Positions 57,321 to 64,000 of a DNA stretch of 64,000 bases are shown piece by piece. Position 1 is the stretch's first letter. Each line of letters begins with the position of its first letter. The position numbers and the translations under genes are program-made. The stretch is taken from contig BLJB01000001.1 in NCBI GenBank assembly GCA_013423325.1, forward strand, positions 372,001 to 436,000. The letters are read 5' to 3'. Under the pieces are notes generated by a model. It saw only the letters and a list, made by a program, of their open reading frames with translations, searched no databases and was not told where the DNA came from. This DNA comes from Usnea hakonensis (Eukaryota > Ascomycota > Lecanoromycetes > Lecanorales > Parmeliaceae).

Positions 57321-59295
57321 ATGGCGTCGGTACTAGGAAAGCGTGCAAGAACTATCAACTCAGCTCAAGGTATGCAACAGCAGAACGTCCACGTTGCCAG
57401 TCTTCCTAACGCTGCCAAGATGTCTCCTCCATTTCCTCTCGAGTCAAGCGCAGAGCCTATATTCATATTGACAGTGATGAGAATGCCGACCCAACATGTA
57501 TGCACCATGTTGTGAACAATTCAGAGTGTTGTGGAGTGGAACGGAATGAACTCGACAATTTCAAGCACCTTGCAAGCAGCTCTGCTTGTGTCAAGCGCTT
57601 CGCAGACCCCAAAAAAGCCGCGCTTTCTCCAAGTAAGGCCAATTTTCAAAGCAAACCTCGCACTGTTCTGGGTATGTCCAATACTCGTCTTAGGCAGCCT
57701 CGTAGCTCATATGGTCTGTAGAAGACGAGAACAGCCTACAGCTTCCGACACCTCAGACACCACGGCATCGCGATGCTCTATCAAAGCGAGTACCCGTTAC
57801 CCCTCGCCACCGAGTGAGCCTTGTTGGTAAACCATTGACTCCGCGCACACCTCGGACACCGTCCACTCCAAGCAATGCACCAAGTGTATACAATTGTGCG
57901 CGTCAACTGTTCACAAGGAGCGCAGTCCCAGGTCGTTTAGTAGGACGTGAAGAGGAGAGGAGCGAGCTGCACGATTTCATTAATGAGGGTATTATACACA
58001 AATCTGGCAGATGCATGTATGTCAGTGGGCCACCAGGAACCGGAAAAAGCGCACTCGTCAGCGAGGTCTTTCAAGACTTTCAAGGAACAGAAGCAGTCAA
58101 AACAGCGTATATCAACTGCATGAGTGCAAAATGCTCGGAAGACATATATGGCAAGCTGACTAAAGAATTCAACAAACTTAGTCATGAAGCCGGCTGCGAC
58201 GAGATGGGTCATTTGCGGGAAATGCTCCTCGCAGAAGGAAAAGCCTCAGAGCACGTCTACATTGTGACCTTGGATGAGATTGACCATCTCTTGACTTTCG
58301 ATTTGGAGATTCTCTACACGCTGTTTCAATGGTCACTGCAGCCTTCTTCACGACTCATCCTCATCGGAATTGCGAATGCGCTTGATCTAACGGATCGCTT
58401 TCTGCCACGTCTCAAGGCAAGGAATCTCAAACCAAGACTCCTACCATTCCTTCCGTACACGGCTCCTCAAATAAACTCCGTCATCAGTACAAAGCTCAAG
58501 TCGCTCTCCGCGACGGATTCAACAATCCCAATCGACTACATTCCTTTCCTTCACCCAGCGGCAATCCAGCTTTGTTCTAGGAAGGCAGCTTCTCAAAATG
58601 GTGATCTCCGAAAAGCCTTCGATATAGTCTGGCGCGCCATCGATCTTATCGAGATCGAAACAAAGCAAAACCATCAAAGTGGCCTTGCTGCCAGAGCTCT
58701 CCAAAAATCTCCTTCGAAAACGCCGTTGAGCGAAAACCCCAATCTCTGCTCCTCCACACACATCTCGACCATTCTTGCCGCCTCCTTGGCAACGTTCACA
58801 CCTCTTACAGCGCCACGTGCTACCATTGCCCATGTTTCACGTGTTTCTGCTGCGGCATTAAGCAGTGGCATATGTCAGCGCCTTCAGAAGCTCAACCTGC
58901 AACAGAAAGCTGCTCTCTGCGCACTTGTCTACCACCAAAAGGCTTTCAAAAAAGTAGCAAGTTCAATTTTTGGCACACCATCAAAGTCTTCCTGTGCGCC
59001 AAGTATAAGGAATCTTTACGAAACTTATTGCACACTTTGTAAGCGAGAGGATGCGCTACACCCGCTCTCGAATACCGAGTTTGTGGACATTTTGGGTGGT
59101 CTGGAGACGCTGGGGTTGGTGGGAGAGGAGAGTTCTGGGAGAGGCCTAGGCGGGAAAGAAAGAACGCCCACTCGCAAAGGAAAGCATTCTGGGGAGGAAA
59201 AGAGGCTCGTGAGTTTCGTGGACGAGGGGGAGGTAATGAACTGTTTGGATGGAGCGAGTGGAAGCATTCTGCGCGGTCTCTTAGGGTTGGAATGA
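57321..59295 (+). CDS. cdc6: Cdc6/Cdc18 DNA replication licensing AAA+ ATPase
   Basis: Loads MCM2-7 with ORC and Cdt1 in G1. Exons are 57321-57369, 57420-57671 and 57722-59295 (introns 50 nt each); product 624 aa. Exon 1 encodes MASVLGKRARTINSAQ, a typical Cdc6 start. The N-terminus is rich in CDK-like sites (PTPQTPRHR, VTPRHR, LTPRTPRTPSTPS). The AAA+ part has GRLVGREEERSEL, Walker A GPPGTGKSAL (near residue 204), Walker B LDEIDHLL (near 283), and sensor GIANALDLTDR. A winged-helix C-terminus (LYETYCTLCKRE, FVDILGGLETLGLV) follows. The Val-Ser-Leu-Val-Gly frame around 57814 runs on from upstream and is not the start. Confidence 0.95.
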
Positions 59296-59484
59296 CTGTA
59301 GACAGGCCCTACATAGGATAAGCAAGTACGCGTGAAAATTCAACTTTGCATTAGCAATTCTCGAAGAATGCTTTGCTTCGGGGTTCAGGAATATCTTTAT
59401 AATCAAGCAGAATTCGCCTGTTGAGCTCGCTGAGGACTACGAACGGCTCGAAGGCGGTTTCGAACACCCGTTTCCATACAAGGT

Positions 59485-62355
59485 TCAGTCATCCATTGGC
59501 TTATCGCTCAATTGAACCCCATGCCTCTCCATATTTCCAGCAACACTTTCCGACCCCACGCCATTTCTGTTCCCTGTCTCCAAACTGATTCTGTTCCCTC
59601 CACCAGACCGGTTCAGGCTTCCCGTGGTCCCTTGTTTTCTAGGAGGAAAGCGACTGCTTCGTCCCAAAGACTCCCGATTTTCAGCAAAAATGGTTCCGCC
59701 AGTAGCATCCTCCGATGATGGAGTATAGGTCGAACTGGTGGTCTCATGATTGGGTTCTGGAGCGTGGGGTAAGTCCTCAGGAATGGGTTTTGAGGTGTTG
59801 TTAATGTGGTTGATCAGGTTGCTGACACTGTTTTGCTTCGATTGCCTCTCGACCACTGGTGAGGAGCCATCGTCGGAAGGGACTTCTAAGCTAGCTCGCA
59901 CACCTCGTCGAGGTGCGTCGACAACTATCGGTGAGCTCGTCTGGATTGGGAATCTGGTCGTCGGTGGATCACTGGATCGGTCCCTCCGATGACTTCGCCC
60001 GTTCGCATGGGGTGCTGGACTGCTGTTCCTCGATTTGGACGCTATTGCCCGACTTCTTGCTTCCATGTTAGCGCGGCGATTGCTTTCATCGGTACTGATG
60101 GCTCTCATGCGAGATGCATTAGAAGCAGCGCCACCACTGGGCGTATGGGAGAGAGTGGAAGCTCGTTTCAGTTCGCCGAAGATCTCTTCTTTGTGTGCAA
60201 AAAGATCACGTATAAGCCGGTAAGAGTGTCTTTCGTGCATGGTCAGGGAGTTGTCAGTGCGAGGCCGCAGAATGCAAGGCGCTAAATTGGTGGCGAGTGA
60301 TGAGATGTAAGGTTCATCTGCTGATGTGAGCTCGATGAGTCGAGTGAAGTGTGTGGTAAGGGCGTCAAGGGTGGCAATATTTGCAAGACGTAATTGGCCG
60401 AGCGTGTTCTGTAGAACCGAAATTCGAGTTTGGGAGGAAGTCGAGGAGTCGGGAGTTGAATATATAGTCTTTATGATTTCATAAACCTGAGAAGAAACAA
60501 GAGAATCTATGATGAAGGTTAGCGGTTGCCTTTGATGTTTGGGTCTCCTCGGAGATATAGGGGATAAATTTTTACAGTCTTACCGGGCAACTCCAGGAGG
60601 TAGAGTTTTAGTGCACTTGCAACAATCGGTATCTCGTATCTCTCTAATGTCTCACGTGGAATGGCTTTCCCTGTGTTTATAGCGTGCCGGAGATGGTGTG
60701 TTGCCGCAAGGGGTACATCAACAAGCCAGATGCCACGACGGGCCTCGTCTCCCTCAAGATCGGGGTAGTCTATGAAATCCGGTTAGATACAAAGATTCCT
60801 GTCCCATGAAGCATACGTACGGTTGTCCAGAAAGGTGAGAATTGTGGTGACTATTATTGGCACACGCTTCCTGTCAGCTCGTGCCCGAGCTTCAAGGTCT
60901 ACTCCAAATGTCTGCTCTATTTTCAATTAGCATCTATTACGGCATGATCTCTATTTCGAACATACCATCGACCGAGTTGTAATAATTATCATAGACCTGT
61001 ACCCGCGGTACGAAAGCTCCTGTCCGATAATTTTCCAGCAGATATCTGAGGTCCCCTATAGGTTGAACGGTTTCTTGATAGAGCATCATATTGTCTACAG
61101 TACTCTGGAGGCTGGGTATAGCGTTGCTGATGGCTCCAGAGAAGTCCAAGATCACTGCTTTGATAGCCTTCAGCCTATCTAGTTCGCATCGTTCCATAAA
61201 TTTCAGGTGGTCGACCATCTTCTCTTCCAGCTGACAGCGTAGTTCGTCAAGTCTGCGGACGCTGGCTTTGTATCGCTCATCGGCTTCGGTCGATTCTCTG
61301 CGAAGTCTTTCTGCAGGAGTCTCATTCGGATGCGCATTGTTCAAAGGATTCCAAGTTGACAATATTTCTCCCACAGATCCGACAGAAGACTCGATTGCAT
61401 CGCTATTAGAAGCTATCGACGATACCCGGTCCAGAGGCCTCTTTTTTTCCGGAATGCCCGTTATTTGAAACACCTTTGGCCGCCATTGATAGTTCATCTT
61501 GGAACTGTTGGCAAAGGTGCTTCCAACATTTCCTATTAATCTCAAGAAACCATTTGCGACAAGGTCCTGACCGACTCTTTCCGCCTGACTGACACTAGTA
61601 GCACCCATGTGCTTCTGTATGTATTCCGTAATGTCAGACCCGATCGAAACATTTTGATAGATACCGAGGATAGGAACTTTAGCATCGCCCAATCTGATTG
61701 TATTCAACATGTGTGTCAAGATCTTTTTAACTTGTTCAGGGTCGTAGCTCTCATCTCCAATTTCCAAAGGCTCCTGCTCCTCGATTTCATGGGCCTCAGA
61801 TAATTTAATGGTGGGTGTTGTCAGGCTTTTGGGACTCGCCATATCATTTTTCTCAGGACTCTGAAATGCTAGCTTATTCTCCTCCTCCAGATCTTCAAGC
61901 TGGCGGCACTTGTTGAAGTACGCACTTCTTAATTTCCTGACATAATCAGCCTGCTTGTCGTGTACTTTCATCCGAGATTGCAGGTCATCCTGAGAGTTTT
62001 GGACGCGGCCCTCGTGAGCTTCACACCAACGACTGAAGGGTAATACTACCAGTTCGCTGATGTTGGACGCAATCTTCTTGTGGCTTTTCGAAGCCTCTTC
62101 CATTTCACCACGCACACCCTCATAGGCTTTGCGTAGGCTTGCTCCGTCGTCTCTGGAAAAACCGCCTATCATTCTGTCTGTAGTTGGCGCAATGTCTCCT
62201 AGCTTTCGACCATACAGTTCCTCTGCATCGGCGCGTAATTTTGCGATGGTCAACACCTGCTGATTCTCTATGACGCCCTGCTGGAGCTTCCCAAACAAAA
62301 CCCCTAACCCTCCGGCGTAGTCCCCAGACCAAAATGAATCCGCAAACCCTGGCAT
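59485..62355 (-). CDS. rgd2: F-BAR / DEP / RhoGAP protein (Rgd2 type)
   Basis: Rho GTPase-activating protein expected to act on Cdc42/Rho at curved membrane sites. Exons are 62355-60966, 60916-60821, 60769-60584 and 60506-59485 (introns 49, 51 and 77 nt); product 897 aa. It begins MPGFADSFWSGDYAGGL, an FCH/F-BAR start; a Met 12 bases earlier is possible. A DEP domain (about 210-300, LTHMLNTIRLGDAKVPIL.., SQAERVGQDLVANGFLRLIG) sits between the F-BAR helices, as in Rgd2. The RhoGAP domain (about 465-690) is spliced from exons 1-4: QTFGVDLEARARADRKRVPIIV, WLVDVPLAATHHLRHAINTGK, ASALKLYLLELPDSLVSSQVYEI, and LANIATLDALTTHFTRL with LATNLAPCILRP. Its catalytic Arg-loop segment lies in the exon 2/3 part but is divergent and should be checked. 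The C-terminal 200 residues are Ser/Arg-rich and disordered. Confidence 0.92.
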
Positions 62356-63325
62356 CTTTGCTATCACGTAGTGCTCGACTAGCGGGTGAAAGGGTCTAAT
62401 GACATTCGAGTAATGGTACTCAGTCTACCCTGTGGAGAAGTGCAAAGTGCTGCTGTTGTAGATAATTGACATGGGTTCCGGGCCAAGTTGTATGTGTAAT
62501 GGAGGTATTCGGGATACGGGAATGGGCAACAATGCTAGACTCCTACGTGGGGCTCATGCAGCTTGCGAGCATTCTGAGAGAGATGATAGCAGTAGGGGAG
62601 GGCGAAAAGGGTACGGCAAGGTAAGGTAGGTAGGCACGTAGGGTGCCTCGGGTGCTTTCTAGGGCAGAAAACTTACATTGCCCTAAAAAAGGTAGGTTCC
62701 TTAGAGGTAGCCACTCTGCTAGAAAGTGGCGCTTAAAATTTTCATTCTACTCCAGATGCCGTTCCTCCAATGTAGTGTTTCTTTCCGACAATAGAGTGCA
62801 GAGAACTGAGATAGAAAATTCTATTGAGGGTCTTGTAACCCTCCTGTAAATGGTAGGATTGAGAGATAGGGAGCAATGGAGGTCCCGACTTACTTTAACA
62901 ATAAGCGGATCAATATCGTCCAAGCATTGATACTTCTACTTTACTTTAATTGTAAGTAATTTACTTACGTGACGGACGACTAGTCAGTATCTTAATCTGC
63001 GTTATCCGAGATCTTGGCGCACGAGTCTTGGCGCACGAGGGTCCACGAGTCTTGCTTGACTCTTGGCTTTCAGGATTCTTCGTGCAGACGAGTCAATTGC
63101 TATACATCTAATAATACTAATATACTCCGTATTCTATGTTTTATCAACCATCGCTGTTTGCCGCTACGGCATGCGACGCATTGCTTATCGACTTCTAATG
63201 CCGTACCAGACAAGAAAGGAGCTTATGCAGGAGCGATGACCCAGGGGCTAGGGTGCGCATAGAGATATGCGCCAAAAGCTGCAATTTGCTTTCTTGATGC
63301 CCGCGGATACATCTCACAGCGCACC
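62356..63325. promoter_or_regulatory. Divergent promoter region (RhoGAP / right-edge gene)
   Basis: 970 bp. It holds a GGTAAGGTAGGTAGG-type cluster (about 62617-62636), and repeated CTTGGCGCACGAG and CCACGAGTCTTG words around 63013-63065. No coding feature is supported. Confidence 0.45.
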
Positions 63326-64000
63326 ATGCCAGAATATCGAGGGCAGCAGCAGTTTCCCTCCCCTTATTCCAAACCAGGGCCCATGCTTCCGCCCCTTTCA
63401 AAGTACTACTATGGACCTGCTCAAGGTTGGAGTTCGACAGAATCCTCTCCTAGCCATAATGGTATGTATCTGCATCCTGCCGTCACGCTCACATGCTGAT
63501 ACATATGACTCGCAGGATCCTCTGGGAGCTTGAGCCATCATGACATTCAGCCGACTTTACCGTCTCGATTATCCCCTGGAACGCCGGTTCATACGTTGCC
63601 TCAATGGATGAACCATTCTCCATACTCTGCAGAATCGTCACAAGGATGGCACTCCCCTGGTCTTCCGCCCTCAGCTCCACCTGCAAGCCAATTCGCCAAC
63701 ACATCCCACTCCTCTCATGATTGTCTCCTCGTACCTGTCACGAGCCGGTCACGTGTCGACCTTACCTGGGACAATCCTTCTTCAGATACATCAACGTTGA
63801 GCGTGAAACATGACCAGAAAGCCGCTCCAGGTTCAGAGCCAGCATCGAAACTGCATTTGCCAGTGATTGCACCCTTCTTCAATTCCGTATTTTATCCTTG
63901 TATGTGCTAACATGTCCACTCTCTCAGCCAAGGCCTCGTCATCAGGCCCCAGACCAGCCTATTTCCCCCGAATCGAAGACACCCTCATCTCGCATGTCAG
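63326..64000 (+). CDS. Pro/Ser/Gln-rich protein, probable regulator, cut by the window edge
   Basis: Exon 1 is 63326-63461 (MPEYRGQQQFPSPY, then MLPPLSKYYYGPAQGW), intron 63462-63515 (GTATGT...CGCAG), exon 2 63516-63862, intron 63863-63927 (65 nt, with GTGCTAAC branch site and CTCTCAG), exon 3 from 63928 to the edge reading PRPRHQAPDQPISPESKT. About 185 residues are seen, all low complexity. Such N-termini are usual in fungal transcription factors, but no DNA-binding domain is inside the window. The second intron donor (CCA/GTGATT) is the least sure choice; an alternative donor nearer 63902 would leave an intron too short. I do not recognise the family. Confidence 0.6.

Overview
The window is nuclear DNA from a filamentous ascomycete (Pezizomycotina; a leotiomycete-like fungus is my guess, not proven). 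The grounds are short introns of about 46-170 nt with GTRNGT-type donors and CTAAC/CTAAT-like branch sites just before the acceptor, long low-complexity tails on conserved eukaryotic proteins, and a gene set typical of fungi (Stt4, Kin28, Sec53, Brn1, Cdc6, Rgd2-type RhoGAP, IGR-motif mitoribosomal protein). I see no rRNA, tRNA, CRISPR or intact transposon.

Layout. 1-7.3 kb: a CaCA-type cation exchanger running off the left edge (-), a membrane dipeptidase (+) and a UBA-UAS-UBX Cdc48 adaptor (-). 7.3-20 kb: PI4-kinase Stt4 (+), a germinal-centre Ste20-like kinase (+) and an RRM-YTH RNA-binding protein (-). 20-24 kb: a 4.1-kb stretch with no gene I can support. 24-30 kb: an STK19-like winged-helix protein (-), a DGAT2 acyltransferase (+) and a DUF3074 START-like protein (-). 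30-42 kb: a WW-PhoD phosphatase (+), mS41 (-), Kin28/CDK7 (+) and a kinesin-7 (+). 42-51 kb: five genes on the minus strand: an F-box/2EXR-like orphan, UMP kinase, a tiny membrane protein only 25 nt upstream of the UMP kinase start, a four-TM protein and a DHA2 MFS transporter. 51-64 kb: phosphomannomutase (+), a DUF1640/MCUR1-like mitochondrial protein (-), condensin Brn1 (-), Cdc6 (+), an F-BAR/DEP/RhoGAP protein (-) and the start of a Pro/Ser/Gln-rich protein running off the right edge (+).

The genes are mostly housekeeping and arranged in divergent and convergent pairs, not in one pathway cluster. Themes that recur are phosphoinositide and Rho signalling with polarity (Stt4, GCK, RhoGAP, kinesin-7), cell cycle (Cdc6, Brn1, Kin28), lipid handling (DGAT2, DUF3074) and mitochondria (mS41, DUF1640). 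I found no convincing wholly new system. The most interesting items are the tightly packed small ORF/URA6 pair, length-3n stop-free introns in the YTH gene, a paired MCB-like element before CDC6, an over-represented intergenic decamer (GTACGAGTAC), and the large gene-free region upstream of the YTH gene. Exon boundaries were placed by eye from splice signals, reading phase and family conservation.
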